A stretch of 64,000 nucleotides of DNA from Bifidobacterium minimum (GTDB lineage: Bacteria; Actinomycetota; Actinomycetes; Actinomycetales; Bifidobacteriaceae). A program made the translations under genes and the position numbers. The notes beneath the pieces are model-generated. The model was not told the DNA's origin, ran no database searches, and saw nothing but the letters and a program-made list of their open reading frames with translations. Within the stretch, counting starts at the first letter, position 1, and each line of letters opens with the position of its first letter. Positions 33,886-42,525 of this stretch are shown here, in pieces. The stretch lies in assembly GCF_000741645.1 (NCBI RefSeq), contig NZ_JGZD01000008.1, forward strand, positions 172,970 through 236,969, in the 5' to 3' direction.

Positions 33886-34509
33886 ATGTCTCATTGCGCG
33901 AACGGTGACGATCGACCGTGGTCCCAAACCCTGCCAATGCCGGTTCGCTACGCGATCACGCTGGCCTCGTCGGTCGCCGTCGGCTTCGTGGGGACCTTCG
34001 CGCATCGCATGGGGGCCTCGTCCAATATTCCCTATGGTCTGGTTCTGGCGTTGGCGATTGTGGGGATGTCCGCGTGGTGTGCGCGGTCGCGTGATGGCGT
34101 CGTCGCGTTGGCCCTCCATCTCATGGTGTCCTCGATGGCGGCATGGGGCATGGCGATGGGTGGAGCCGACGGCGGCGATGCGACGACGCCCGTGGGCTTT
34201 TCGGGTTCCGGAATCCCGTATTTCAGTCAGCATGTGGGATATCTCTGGTTATATGGCCTGATCCTGGTTCAGGTCGTTCTGGTCGTGCTTCCCGCGCGGT
34301 TCTTCAATGCGTCGGGCCGTCGTGAGGCGGGAGGGACGCGTGGGGCTCCGCATGGCGGGGTCCTCTCGCAGGGGACGGATTCCCTGGTGGTGGATTCCCC
34401 TGTGGTGGATTCTGAGGCGACGTTCTCCCCGGGGACGGTTTCCCAAGGAACGGACGTCGCACCGCAGGATGGCGGGAATTTCGATGATGGCGGGGAGTCG
34501 CGCTTATGA
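33886..34509 (+). CDS. Membrane protein of unknown function upstream of pheA
   Basis: I do not recognise the function. The 207-residue protein has about four transmembrane segments (from YAITLASSVAVGFVGTF, YGLVLALAIVGMSAWC, VVALALHLMVSSMAAWGMAMG and YLWLYGLILVQVVLVVLPARF), then a polar tail of about 80 residues with repeated Ser-Pro-Gly-Thr-Val elements. Such four-helix proteins are common in actinobacterial genomes. Its last bases overlap pheA as ATGA, so it is cotranslated with pheA-tyrA. Start chosen at ATG 33886; the frame extends upstream into typA. Confidence 0.7.
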   Translation: MSHCANGDDRPWSQTLPMPVRYAITLASSVAVGFVGTFAHRMGASSNIPYGLVLALAIVGMSAWCARSRDGVVALALHLMVSSMAAWGMAMGGADGGDATTPVGFSGSGIPYFSQHVGYLWLYGLILVQVVLVVLPARFFNASGRREAGGTRGAPHGGVLSQGTDSLVVDSPVVDSEATFSPGTVSQGTDVAPQDGGNFDDGGESRL

Positions 34510-35582
34510 ACGGTTCGCGTCCGTTGCTGTATCTGGGGCCGCGGGGGTCGTTCACTCATGAGGCCGCCCAGCGCGCCGCATCCGTGATGGATGATGCGCT
34601 GGGCGTAGGGACCGTGCCGACTCCCGCGTCGGATGTTCCCGTCATGATGGAGGCCGTTCAGTCGTCCCACGCATGGGCGGTGATCGCCTGGGAGAACAAC
34701 GTCGAGGGATACGTCGTCCCCAATCTGGACGCGCTTATCGACTCGCGCAACGCCGTGGGGGTGCTGAGGGTGTCGGTCGACGTGGCCTTTGACGCGTTCG
34801 TCCTTCCCGATTCCGGGCGGCCCCTGGCCGAGGCCGTCGCCCATCCCCACGGATTGGCCCAGTGTCGTGCCTTCATCGAGGACAACGGTCTGCGCGCGGT
34901 TCCCGCGACGTCGAACGCCGCGGCATGCCGGGATCTTGGCCCGGGACAGGTGGCGTTGGCCCCCGCGCTGTGCGGTCCTCTTTATGGTGTCCGGACGCTC
35001 CGTTCGCATGTCCAGGACTACGAGGGCGCGAGGACGGACTTCCTCGTCGTCGTCCCTCGTGATGACAGGGATGAGGCCATGGACGTCCTTCGCGGCGGTT
35101 CCATCCGGGAGTTCGAGACGGTGGTCACCATCATCCCCCTCAGCACGGGGCCTGGCGTTCTGGCCAATCTCCTCGATGTGCTTCGTGACGCCGGATTGAA
35201 CATGACCAGTTTCATCTCCCGTCCCATCAAGGGCCATGACGGGACATACAGCTTCATTGCCACGCTTGATGCGGCGCCCTGGGAGCCACGGTTCCGTGAC
35301 TGCCTCCGTGATCTGGCCATGGCCGGGGACTGGATCAAAACGCTGGCGGTGTACCCGCGCAGGGAGACCCCCAATCCTCCGGTGGATGCCTGGATGCTTC
35401 CCCGTGGAGGGGTGAGGCTGGCCCCTGATGAGCGTATGGCCCTGAAGGGGGCGACGGCCCGGAACGGTACGGCTGATGGAAGGAATCCGGTGGTCGGTAT
35501 CGGTTCCGCTCGGGATGGGGACGATGGACGCGTGCCGGGTTCCCCGGCGAATGAGATGATGGCGAGGGAGTTGCTGTGGTGA
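34506..35582 (+). CDS. pheA: Prephenate dehydratase
   Basis: Converts prephenate to phenylpyruvate in phenylalanine synthesis. LYLGPRGSFTHEAA is the conserved N-terminal motif; VIAWENNVEGYV carries the E-N-x-x-E/G substrate region; ARTDFLVVVPRD holds the conserved T-R/T-D-F block; the ACT regulatory domain follows (TIIPLSTGPGVLANLLDVLRDAGLNMTSFISRP), so feedback inhibition by phenylalanine is expected. 358 residues, about 50 of them a disordered tail. It has no chorismate mutase domain. Overlaps the membrane-protein gene (ATGA) and tyrA. Confidence 0.94.
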   Translation: MNGSRPLLYLGPRGSFTHEAAQRAASVMDDALGVGTVPTPASDVPVMMEAVQSSHAWAVIAWENNVEGYVVPNLDALIDSRNAVGVLRVSVDVAFDAFVLPDSGRPLAEAVAHPHGLAQCRAFIEDNGLRAVPATSNAAACRDLGPGQVALAPALCGPLYGVRTLRSHVQDYEGARTDFLVVVPRDDRDEAMDVLRGGSIREFETVVTIIPLSTGPGVLANLLDVLRDAGLNMTSFISRPIKGHDGTYSFIATLDAAPWEPRFRDCLRDLAMAGDWIKTLAVYPRRETPNPPVDAWMLPRGGVRLAPDERMALKGATARNGTADGRNPVVGIGSARDGDDGRVPGSPANEMMARELLW

Positions 35583-36604
35583 GCAGGATTGGTGTCGTCG
35601 GTCTGGGATTGATCGGCGGATCACTGGCGCTGCGTCTGGTGGATGCCGGATGCGAGGTCGTGGCGTGGAACCATCGCGATCATCCGTATGGGGAGGCCCG
35701 GAGCCGCGGAATCGTCTGCGTGGATTCCCTGGAGGCCCTGACGGCGTCGGATCCGGAGATAATCGTGTTGTGCAATCCGCTTCGGGCCATGCCGCAGGTG
35801 CTTGGCGAATTGTCGCGGTTCCTTGATCCCTCGCGCACGACCCTGACTGATGTGGGCAGCGTGAAGGCGATGGTTCGACGGCAGGTGGCCGCGGCGGGAT
35901 TGGCTGACTGCTATGTGGGTGCCCATCCCATGGCGGGGAACGAGAGATCGGGTTTCGACGCCGCCGACCCGACGCTGTTCGATGGCGCATTGTGGGCGGT
36001 GACGGTCGATGGCCGCACGTCGTGGGAAAGGCTGGAGGCCGTCGCGTCCATGATCACCGATCTGGTCGGGGACGATCTCATCGTGGTGGATGACCGGACT
36101 CACGATCGAGCGGCAGCGATGATCTCTCATATGCCCCATGCCGTCTCGACGGCTTTGATCAACGAATTGTGCGACGATCCCGATCGCGCGGTGGCCGCGG
36201 CGTTGTCGGCCGGATCATGGCGCGACATGACGCGGGTGGCTTTGACCGATCCGGCGCGGACCCGGGCCATGATCGAGGAGGACGGGGAGAACGTGGAGCT
36301 TCTGCTGCGCTCGATGGCGGCGCGTTTGGATGCCGTCGCCGACGCGCTGCACAACGGGGACGAGGAGTCCCTTGCGGAGTTCTTCCGGCACGGGCAGCCC
36401 TTCCGCGACTATCGTCTCGCCATGCGCGGGCGGACGGCCCCGCAGCCGAAAGCGTATCCAGGGGATGATGGTCCGCGGGATCTGACGCTTGACGGTGGAG
36501 AGAATTGGCGTGATGATCTTCTGCGCTCCGCCGTTCGCGGCGAGCGCATCCGTTCCCTGGGACCCGGCAGAACCGCCGCCGTGGTGAGCAGACCCTTCGC
36601 ATAG
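35576..36604 (+). CDS. tyrA: Prephenate dehydrogenase
   Basis: 342 residues; NAD(P)-dependent oxidative decarboxylation of prephenate towards tyrosine. Rossmann motif GVVGLGLIGGSLALRLVDAG at the start; VLCNPLRAMPQVLGEL; TDVGSVKAMVRRQV; the conserved GAHPMAGNERSGFDAADPTLFDGALW block with the catalytic histidine; and VDDRTHDRAAAMISHMPHAVSTALIN. No ACT or mutase domain. Start GTG 35576 (GTG 35579 is equivalent) overlaps pheA by seven bases; GAGGGAG is nearby. Last gene of the typA/membrane/pheA/tyrA run. Confidence 0.94.
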   Translation: MVSRIGVVGLGLIGGSLALRLVDAGCEVVAWNHRDHPYGEARSRGIVCVDSLEALTASDPEIIVLCNPLRAMPQVLGELSRFLDPSRTTLTDVGSVKAMVRRQVAAAGLADCYVGAHPMAGNERSGFDAADPTLFDGALWAVTVDGRTSWERLEAVASMITDLVGDDLIVVDDRTHDRAAAMISHMPHAVSTALINELCDDPDRAVAAALSAGSWRDMTRVALTDPARTRAMIEEDGENVELLLRSMAARLDAVADALHNGDEESLAEFFRHGQPFRDYRLAMRGRTAPQPKAYPGDDGPRDLTLDGGENWRDDLLRSAVRGERIRSLGPGRTAAVVSRPFA

Positions 36605-36631
36605 GACTTATGGCCTCATGGGCCTATCACC

Positions 36632-36670
36632 TGCTGTGTGACGCTGCTGTGTGACGCTGCTGTGTGACGC
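36632..36670. repeat. 13-bp tandem repeat, three copies
   Basis: TGCTGTGTGACGC occurs three times without mismatch (36632-36644, 36645-36657, 36658-36670) just after tyrA, with a partial fourth copy. The gap lies between convergent genes. Confidence 0.9.
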
Positions 36671-36747
36671 TGCTGTCTGCGTCAACGCTGGTTTCGCCAT
36701 CAGGGATTCGCCGCATCCCCTTTGTCGCACCCTTCGCCGCATCCCGC

Positions 36748-37134
36748 TCAGACGCTCGGATGCGCGGAACCCCGTGGCCGCGTCCTTCGCTCAGGAACCG
36801 GCTTGATCACGGCGATGTCGGCGACGTTGAGGTCCATCAGGCATTCGGGGCGGGATCCATCGATGGAGGCGTCGCGACGGATCCGCAGAATCGTGCCATC
36901 CCATGACTCGACATGGCCGAGCACGTCGCGATAGCTCATTCTTCCCGTGCGCTCGTCGATCCCCACTCTCATCCGGACGACCACCCTGACTCCCTCCGGT
37001 ATGGAGACGCCTTCGGGTATGGCGCGCGCGGGCGTAGTATCCCCGTTCGTACGGTTCGTACGGTTCATGCGGTCAGGGACGCCATTCTGATGATCGCCGC
37101 GCGCGGGACGCGAATTCTCGTTCTTCTCATTCAC
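36748..37134 (-). CDS. Small protein with an SH3-like domain, unknown function
   Basis: 128 residues. The C-terminal 75, VRVVVRMRVGIDERTGRMSYRDVLGHVESWDGTILRIRR and DLNVADIAVIKPVPERR, resemble the small SH3-like barrel found at the N-terminus of some actinobacterial GNAT proteins, here without the acetyltransferase. The first 50 residues are polar with duplicated NRTNRTNG and PEGVSIPEGV segments that are also DNA repeats. Start GTG 37134 has GGAGG ten bases upstream and overlaps the permease stop by eight bases, so it is coupled to the exporter genes. Function unknown. Confidence 0.65.
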   Translation of the reverse strand: MNEKNENSRPARGDHQNGVPDRMNRTNRTNGDTTPARAIPEGVSIPEGVRVVVRMRVGIDERTGRMSYRDVLGHVESWDGTILRIRRDASIDGSRPECLMDLNVADIAVIKPVPERRTRPRGSAHPSV

Positions 37135-39787
37135 TGGACACGGCCTCCAGAACGGGTCGCCGAAGAGCCTGACTGGCGGGCGAGACGCTCGCCAACAGCC
37201 CCACGACGATGGACAATCCGATGAACGCCGCCAGTTGCCCCCACGGAATGGCCAGTGTCTCGAGGCCCTGTGCCGCGTACACCTCGCGGATGACCACGCC
37301 GGCCCCCACCCCCGCCACGATTCCGGCGATCGTGCCGATAACCGATATGATCGCGGCCTCGATCCCCAGCATGCCCCGGATCTGGCTTCTGGATGTGCCG
37401 ATGGCGCGCAGCAGTCCAATCTCCCTGGTGCGTTCGGAGACGTTGAGCGCCAGCGTGTTGACGATGCCGAAGATCGCGATGATGATCGACAGTGCGAGCA
37501 GCGCGTAGAGGACTATAAGCATGCTGTCGATCGTGTCGCTGATGGTGGATTTGTATTCGTCCCGCGTCATGACGGTGATGACGTAGTAGGGTTTGACGGC
37601 TTTGCGCAGCGCCTCGCCCAGGGTGGTGGTGGACGTGCCCGATTTCGCGGATATGAACACCTCTCCGACCGGCATCGCCGTTGCCGGCACCAGGGATCCG
37701 GCGACGGCGTCGGTCATGATGATGCTGCTGCGATAGACGGAGTTGTCGACTATGGCGCCCACGCGCAGGCGCAGGGTCGCGTACAGCTTTCCGGATGCCG
37801 TGCCTGTTCCCACGGTGATGGTGTCGCCGACCGACCAGCCGTTCTCGTCCGCTATCGTCGATCCGACCACCAGCTCTCCGTCCGTGAGGGCGCGCGTGGG
37901 GTCACCGGATCGGGATTCCGCCTCGAAGACGTTCGAGAACATGGTGCTTTGGGCGGCCACGGTATTTCCGGATATCGACTTCCCGTTGTATTTCAGTCCC
38001 ATGACGATGTGGTCGGCGTTCAGGCTGTCCACCCCGTCCACCTTGCGAAGTGCATCCACGGCCCCCGTGGGTATCTCGCCGTAGGATGCGGACATGACGG
38101 CGAAGTCGGCCTTCAGACCGTTGTCGATCAGGGATGACACGGAGGCCTTGGCCGACGTGGCTATCACTGCGAGGCAGCTGACGATGGCGATGCCCACGAA
38201 CAACGCCGCGGCGGTGTTCGAGCTTCGCCGGGCCGATCGTGAGAGGTTGCGCGTGGCCAGACGCCCGGTGACGGGGAAGACCTTCGAGGGAATCCAGCCG
38301 AGGACGGCGCCCACGGGATGTATGAGGGCCGGACCCGCCACGATCGTTCCGATGATGACGAGGCCCGCCCCGATCCCCAGAGGCCAGCCGATGGCCATGG
38401 TGTTGATGGAGTGCCAGGGCGTCGGTCCGTCGGGGGAGTCCGTGCTGAGACGGTAGGTCAGTATCCAGCTGAGGACCCCCCCGACCGCCATGACCGTGCC
38501 GATGATGCCGCGAGGCCAGACGGGGCGCTCCGGATTGACGGTCTCGTTCATGGCCTCGATGGGAGGCGTGAAGGACGCCCGCCGCGCCGGGATGGCGGAT
38601 CCGAGGACCGACACCGTGATTCCTACGGCCACTCCAATGGCGATGTCGGAGACCGAGGGCGAGACGGCTCCCGTCAGCGGCATTCCCTGGGATGACAGCG
38701 CCGCGACGATGAGGCGGACCATGCCCCATCCGAGCGCCACTCCGAGGACCGAACCGATCACTCCCAGAACCAGCGCCTGCACCACCACGGTGATGAAGAC
38801 CTGTGCGGGAGAGGCTCCGATGGAGCGCAGAAGCGCGTAGCCCCGCATGGATTCCCTGACGATCATCGAGAAGGTGTTCGCGATGATGAACGAGCCGACG
38901 AACAACGCGATCACCGCGAAGATGAGGATGAGCGGCTGAACGAATCCCAGCTGGTCCTGGATGGCCTTGGTGCTTTCGTCGCGGTAGTCGTTGCCGGTGA
39001 TGGCATGGGCCGAGGAGTTCTTGGGGAGTCTGGCGTTGATCGCCTTCGCCAAGGCCTGCTGCTGCGCGTCGTCGAGTGGCGTGGACGTACTGCCGTAGAC
39101 GCCGATCAATGAGGTTTTGTCGGTGGTGTTCCCCGCAAGGGATGAGTAATGGGTCACGAGAGGAGGATTAACGCCGATGAGTATCGCCCCGGCCTGGCTG
39201 GTGCTGGTGCTGAACGTCCCCACGACGGTCATCGTTCGCGGTCCGTCCGGTAGCACGAGGGTGGCGTGGTCGCCCGTTTGCAGATCGGCTTTGTCGGCCG
39301 CGAACCCGTCAAGGACGATCTCGTTGTCGGAGCGGGGGAGCCGTCCGGAGGACAGCGTCGCGGATCGCCACGGGTGGCCCCGATCCATGGCTATCGCCAT
39401 CGTCGGCGCGCCCAGAGTGGAGACGGCATCACCGTTCGATCCGACGAGGACCACGCCGCTGAGACTGAGGCTTTCGCTGGTGACAGCCGAGGTCACGCCG
39501 TGGACTTTCGTGATGGTGGTGACGAGGTCGGAGGAGATCTGATTGTAGGTGTCCGTCGATGACGTCGACCCCGTCGAGGATCCCTGGTCGGTGGAGGTTC
39601 GGTCGGTTCCGCGCACGTAGACGTCGTGGTCGGCGTTGGTGGCCATCATCTGCTCGGTCTGGTTGTTGAGCATCTCATGGAAGCAGAACGATCCCACCAC
39701 GAACGCGACGCCGAGTGCTATGGCGATGATCGACATGACGAAACGACGGAAATGCCCTTTGGCGTCGCGCAGCCCTATGCGGATCAT
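37127..39787 (-). CDS. ABC transporter permease, FtsX/MacB-like with two FtsX domains
   Basis: 886 residues. An N-terminal helix (RFVMSIIAIALGVAFVVGSF) leads to a large outside domain, then FtsX domain 1 (LILIFAVIALFVGSFIIANTFSMIVRESMRGYALLRSIGASPAQV), a second outside domain, and FtsX domain 2 (MLIVLYALLALSIIIAIFGIVNTLALNVSERTREIGLLRAIGTSRSQIRGML). Both domains carry the RE-G-LLR-IGAS coupling helix that docks on the ATPase. Proteins like this export peptides or lipoproteins, or sense antimicrobial peptides; which one is unknown. Overlaps the ATPase gene (39784) by four bases, ATGA. Confidence 0.88.
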   Translation of the reverse strand: MIRIGLRDAKGHFRRFVMSIIAIALGVAFVVGSFCFHEMLNNQTEQMMATNADHDVYVRGTDRTSTDQGSSTGSTSSTDTYNQISSDLVTTITKVHGVTSAVTSESLSLSGVVLVGSNGDAVSTLGAPTMAIAMDRGHPWRSATLSSGRLPRSDNEIVLDGFAADKADLQTGDHATLVLPDGPRTMTVVGTFSTSTSQAGAILIGVNPPLVTHYSSLAGNTTDKTSLIGVYGSTSTPLDDAQQQALAKAINARLPKNSSAHAITGNDYRDESTKAIQDQLGFVQPLILIFAVIALFVGSFIIANTFSMIVRESMRGYALLRSIGASPAQVFITVVVQALVLGVIGSVLGVALGWGMVRLIVAALSSQGMPLTGAVSPSVSDIAIGVAVGITVSVLGSAIPARRASFTPPIEAMNETVNPERPVWPRGIIGTVMAVGGVLSWILTYRLSTDSPDGPTPWHSINTMAIGWPLGIGAGLVIIGTIVAGPALIHPVGAVLGWIPSKVFPVTGRLATRNLSRSARRSSNTAAALFVGIAIVSCLAVIATSAKASVSSLIDNGLKADFAVMSASYGEIPTGAVDALRKVDGVDSLNADHIVMGLKYNGKSISGNTVAAQSTMFSNVFEAESRSGDPTRALTDGELVVGSTIADENGWSVGDTITVGTGTASGKLYATLRLRVGAIVDNSVYRSSIIMTDAVAGSLVPATAMPVGEVFISAKSGTSTTTLGEALRKAVKPYYVITVMTRDEYKSTISDTIDSMLIVLYALLALSIIIAIFGIVNTLALNVSERTREIGLLRAIGTSRSQIRGMLGIEAAIISVIGTIAGIVAGVGAGVVIREVYAAQGLETLAIPWGQLAAFIGLSIVVGLLASVSPASQALRRPVLEAVSSE

Positions 39788-40725
39788 GACCGGTCCCCAT
39801 CCGTGGGTGCGTGGGAGACGGCGTCGGCGGGGGAATCCGTGCCGGTGGGGGAGTCTGCGACGGTGGGCGAGTCTGCGACGGTGGGTGAGTCCGTGTCGTC
39901 GGAGGCGAAGACCTCCAGTATCTGGTCGTACCCGGGATCGTCCATGTCCTGGATTATCCGGCCGTCCGCAAGCACCACGACCCGATCGGCGTATGAGGCC
40001 GCACGGGGATCATGGGTGACCATGACGATGCTCTGACCGTATTGGCGAACGGAATCGCGGAGGAACTCCAGAACCTCACGGCTGGAACGCGAATCCAGAT
40101 TCCCGGTCGGCTCGTCGGCGAAGATCACGGCCGGGCGGGACATCAGCGCCCGGGCGCACGCGACCCTCTGCTGCTGGCCGCCGGAAAGCTGGCTGGGACG
40201 GTGATCCAGACGGTCGGCTAGTCCCACGACGTCGACCACATGGGTGAACCACTCCATATCGATGGGCCGTCGGGCGATCTGCAGGGGAAGGAGGATGTTC
40301 TCCTTGGCGGTGAGCGTGGGGACGAGATTGAAGGACTGGAAGATGAATCCGATACGCTGACGGCGAAGCCGGGTCAGCTGGCGCTGGCTCATCGAGGACA
40401 CCTCGAGTCCCTCGACGAGGACGGTCCCCGAGCTGGGCCTGTCGAGACCGGCCATGCAGTGCATGAGCGTGGACTTTCCGGATCCGGAGGGTCCCATGAT
40501 CGCGGTGAGCTGTCCCCTGGCGAAGTCGACGCTGACATGGTCCAGCGCGGTTACGGCCGCCTCTGCGTTTCCGTAGGTCTTCGTGAGATCGATCGCCCGG
40601 GCGACGATGGCGTCGTCGTCGTCGGAGGTGGAGTTCGTCGCGGTCGTCGGAGATGACGGTTCCGCCGTGGTAACGGCCGAATGGGAGCCTGTGGTGCGTG
40701 CGTGGGCTGGAATTGCTCGTGACAT
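39784..40725 (-). CDS. ABC transporter ATP-binding protein, LolD/MacB type
   Basis: 313 residues: Walker [11 protein letters not shown]-loop [18 protein letters not shown], signature [15 protein letters not shown], Walker [14 protein letters not shown], switch [14 protein letters not shown], the standard pattern of ATPases that pair with FtsX-type permeases. The ends are unusual: a 35-residue Thr/Ser/Asp-rich head and a C-terminal tail with repeated ADSPTV units encoded by an 18-base DNA repeat (about 39846-39893). ATG 40725 with AAGGAAG. First gene of the minus-strand exporter operon. Confidence 0.92.
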   Translation of the reverse strand: MSRAIPAHARTTGSHSAVTTAEPSSPTTATNSTSDDDDAIVARAIDLTKTYGNAEAAVTALDHVSVDFARGQLTAIMGPSGSGKSTLMHCMAGLDRPSSGTVLVEGLEVSSMSQRQLTRLRRQRIGFIFQSFNLVPTLTAKENILLPLQIARRPIDMEWFTHVVDVVGLADRLDHRPSQLSGGQQQRVACARALMSRPAVIFADEPTGNLDSRSSREVLEFLRDSVRQYGQSIVMVTHDPRAASYADRVVVLADGRIIQDMDDPGYDQILEVFASDDTDSPTVADSPTVADSPTGTDSPADAVSHAPTDGDRS

Positions 40726-41133
40726 GATGTCTTCCTTCGGCGTGGTTCCGGCGCCGTGTCCGCGGCGGTCCGTTGCGGATTGTGCCATGTCCCACACTAA
40801 CGTGCCGCATGGTCGTGTCGATGGGGACACGAGGAATTCCCGATGAACTGCGGAGAACCATGAGAGGAGGAATCATAAGGGGAAAGGATCATGGGCGGAG
40901 AACCGTGGGGGGAAAGTGGGAGAAGGGAGGAGGGTCGGAAAAGAGGAGGCAAAGCGACACTTAAGTGGGAACTTAAAGAGAAACTTAATATATAGAGGAA
41001 CATATGGATATATGTATGGGGTCGTCAGGGCTTCCGCGTGGGAGAGATGGACGGAGATGCCATGGAGGCGTGGCGGATTTCCGCGGACGGGCTCCGATGA
41101 AGGGCGCGTCGACGGACCCGGAAGGAGGATTGC
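40726..41133. other. Divergent intergenic region with purine-rich tract and ACTTAA repeats
   Basis: No gene is seen. Between the exporter (minus) and xerC (plus), the plus strand from about 40856 to 40955 is almost pure A/G. It then becomes AT-rich: ACTTAA at 40959, 40971 and 40983 with an exact 12-base period, then TATATAG and CATATGGATATATG. The start of xerC has AAGGAGG. Promoters for both directions must lie here but no clear -35/-10 pair was found. Confidence 0.55.
40959..40994. repeat. 12-base-period ACTTAA repeat, three copies
   Basis: ACTTAA occurs at 40959-40964, 40971-40976 and 40983-40988; the six bases between copies are purine-rich. One helical turn is about 10.5 bases, so the sites would be nearly in phase; either a simple repeat or a multi-site operator. 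Confidence 0.6.
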
Positions 41134-42180
41134 GTGCTTGGAGAGAAGGAACTGAGCGATTATCTGCGTTTCTGCTCGGACAACCGAGGCCTGAGCGCGC
41201 GAACCATCAGAGCGTACGGGGATGATGTCTCCGCATGCCTAGCGCGCCTGTCCGGGTTGGGGATACGGGGTCTGTCCGAGGTCGGGATCGACGATCTGCG
41301 CTCCTGGCTCGCCGCGGATGAACCGTCCCACGCGCGGTCCTCGATGGCTCGTCGGGTGGTCGCGGTTCGGGGGTTCTTCGCCTGGGCATGCGAGCGCTCG
41401 CTCATACCTGCGGATCCCGCGGCCTCCCTGATGACGCCCAAGGTCCAGGTCGTTCTTCCTACCGTTCTGACGTCCTCCGAGGCGCGCGCGATGATGGACG
41501 CGGCCGATGGGCGGGCGTCGGACGGCGCGGGGGAGCCGTCGCCACGCGAACGGGCGCGGTCCGTCCGTGACGCCGCCATCGTGGAGATGCTGTATGCCAC
41601 CGGCGTGCGCGTCGCCGAGTTGGTCGGCATGGACGTGAACGACGTCGACCGGGCGCAGCGACTCGTCCGCGTGCGGGGGAAGGGAGACAAACAGCGTGTC
41701 GTCCCCTTCGGAGGTCCCGCCGATGACGCTGTGGGCGAATGGCTTGAGAAGGGACGCCCCGTTCTGGCGCCCGCGTCCGGTGGGACGGGTGACGAGGTGG
41801 GCAGCGACGGCCCCGATGCGTTGTTCCTGGGGATGCGCGGCCGACGCATCGACCAGCGCGCGGTCAGAACCGTCGTCCATGAGATGGCTCGCCTGGCCGA
41901 CGTTCCCGACGTGGGCCCGCACGCGCTGCGGCACAGCGCCGCGACGCACATGCTCGATGGAGGCGCCGATCTTCGCGAGGTCCAGGAGATGCTGGGGCAT
42001 TCCTCCCTGACGACCACCCAGCGCTATACGCATGTGTCGATCGGTACGATGAGACGGCGCTACGATCAGCCTTTCCCCGGGCCTGACGGAGGGCTCCGCT
42101 CGCGGGCGGCCATTCCCGCGGAGAGCGTGTCTCGTGGTGGGCGGGGTGAGTGGAGCGGCCGACTCAAGGGTGATTGTTAA
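41134..42180 (+). CDS. xerC: Tyrosine recombinase XerC
   Basis: 348 residues, partner of XerD. N-terminal domain YLRFCSDNRGLSARTIRAYGDD; catalytic Arg in YATGVRVAELVGM, Lys in GKGDKQRVVPFG, His-Arg in HALRHSAATHMLDGGAD, His in MLGHSSLTTTQ and Tyr in RYTHV. GTG 41134 follows AAGGAGG. The last 30 residues (after RYDQPFPGPDGG) are beyond the family end. Its final five codons are part of a tandemly duplicated 18-base unit, so the stop codon is copied downstream. Confidence 0.92.
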   Translation: MLGEKELSDYLRFCSDNRGLSARTIRAYGDDVSACLARLSGLGIRGLSEVGIDDLRSWLAADEPSHARSSMARRVVAVRGFFAWACERSLIPADPAASLMTPKVQVVLPTVLTSSEARAMMDAADGRASDGAGEPSPRERARSVRDAAIVEMLYATGVRVAELVGMDVNDVDRAQRLVRVRGKGDKQRVVPFGGPADDAVGEWLEKGRPVLAPASGGTGDEVGSDGPDALFLGMRGRRIDQRAVRTVVHEMARLADVPDVGPHALRHSAATHMLDGGADLREVQEMLGHSSLTTTQRYTHVSIGTMRRRYDQPFPGPDGGLRSRAAIPAESVSRGGRGEWSGRLKGDC

Positions 42181-42241
42181 CATAAGGGTGATTGTTAACA
42201 TGCCGTTAACAGAAACGCGGTGGGAGAAACATGTGGTTAAC
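42166..42241 (+). promoter_or_regulatory. GTTAAC repeat array upstream of second peptide ABC operon
   Basis: AAGGGTGATTGTTAACAT occurs twice in tandem (42166-42183 and 42184-42201), followed by GTTAAC at 42205-42210 and 42236-42241. The first two copies contain the palindrome TGTTAACA. Four GTTAAC cores within 66 bases, in an otherwise GC-rich region and ahead of the importer operon, look like an operator for a dimeric regulator. The first copy overlaps the end of xerC. Confidence 0.55.
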
Positions 42242-42525
42242 ATGGGACTGTCGGAAAAGGACCGTCGGTCCCGCCGTCACGTATGACGAAATCGTGGAAA
42301 TGTATTCGATTTGGAGAGCGAATCAGCGATTTTTCAGTGATGTCGCAATGTTTCTCAGGAATATGTTCAGATTGCCGTCATGCAATATACGCCAACCGGT
42401 AAGTATGCGTATGATAAGCGGAATCGATGGGGATCGGCACCGTTGGTGCCGGTCCCTTCCTGTATGGCGGGCGTTCCAGCGTCAACGGTTGCCCGTCAAG
42501 GAGAAGAGAGAGAGGAAACAACATA
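42181..42525. other. Leader region of the second peptide ABC operon
   Basis: No gene is supported. Besides the GTTAAC array and a hairpin (both listed separately), the middle part (42240-42420) is noticeably AT-richer than its surroundings, as expected for a promoter region. AAGGAGAAGAGAG leads to the ATG at 42526. Confidence 0.5.
42430..42456 (+). terminator. Hairpin in the leader of the second peptide ABC operon
   Basis: GGGATCGGCACC and GGTGCCGGTCCC pair over 12 bases (one G-U) around the loop GTT. It lies 70 bases before the binding-protein start. It could end xerC transcripts or attenuate the operon. Confidence 0.6.
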
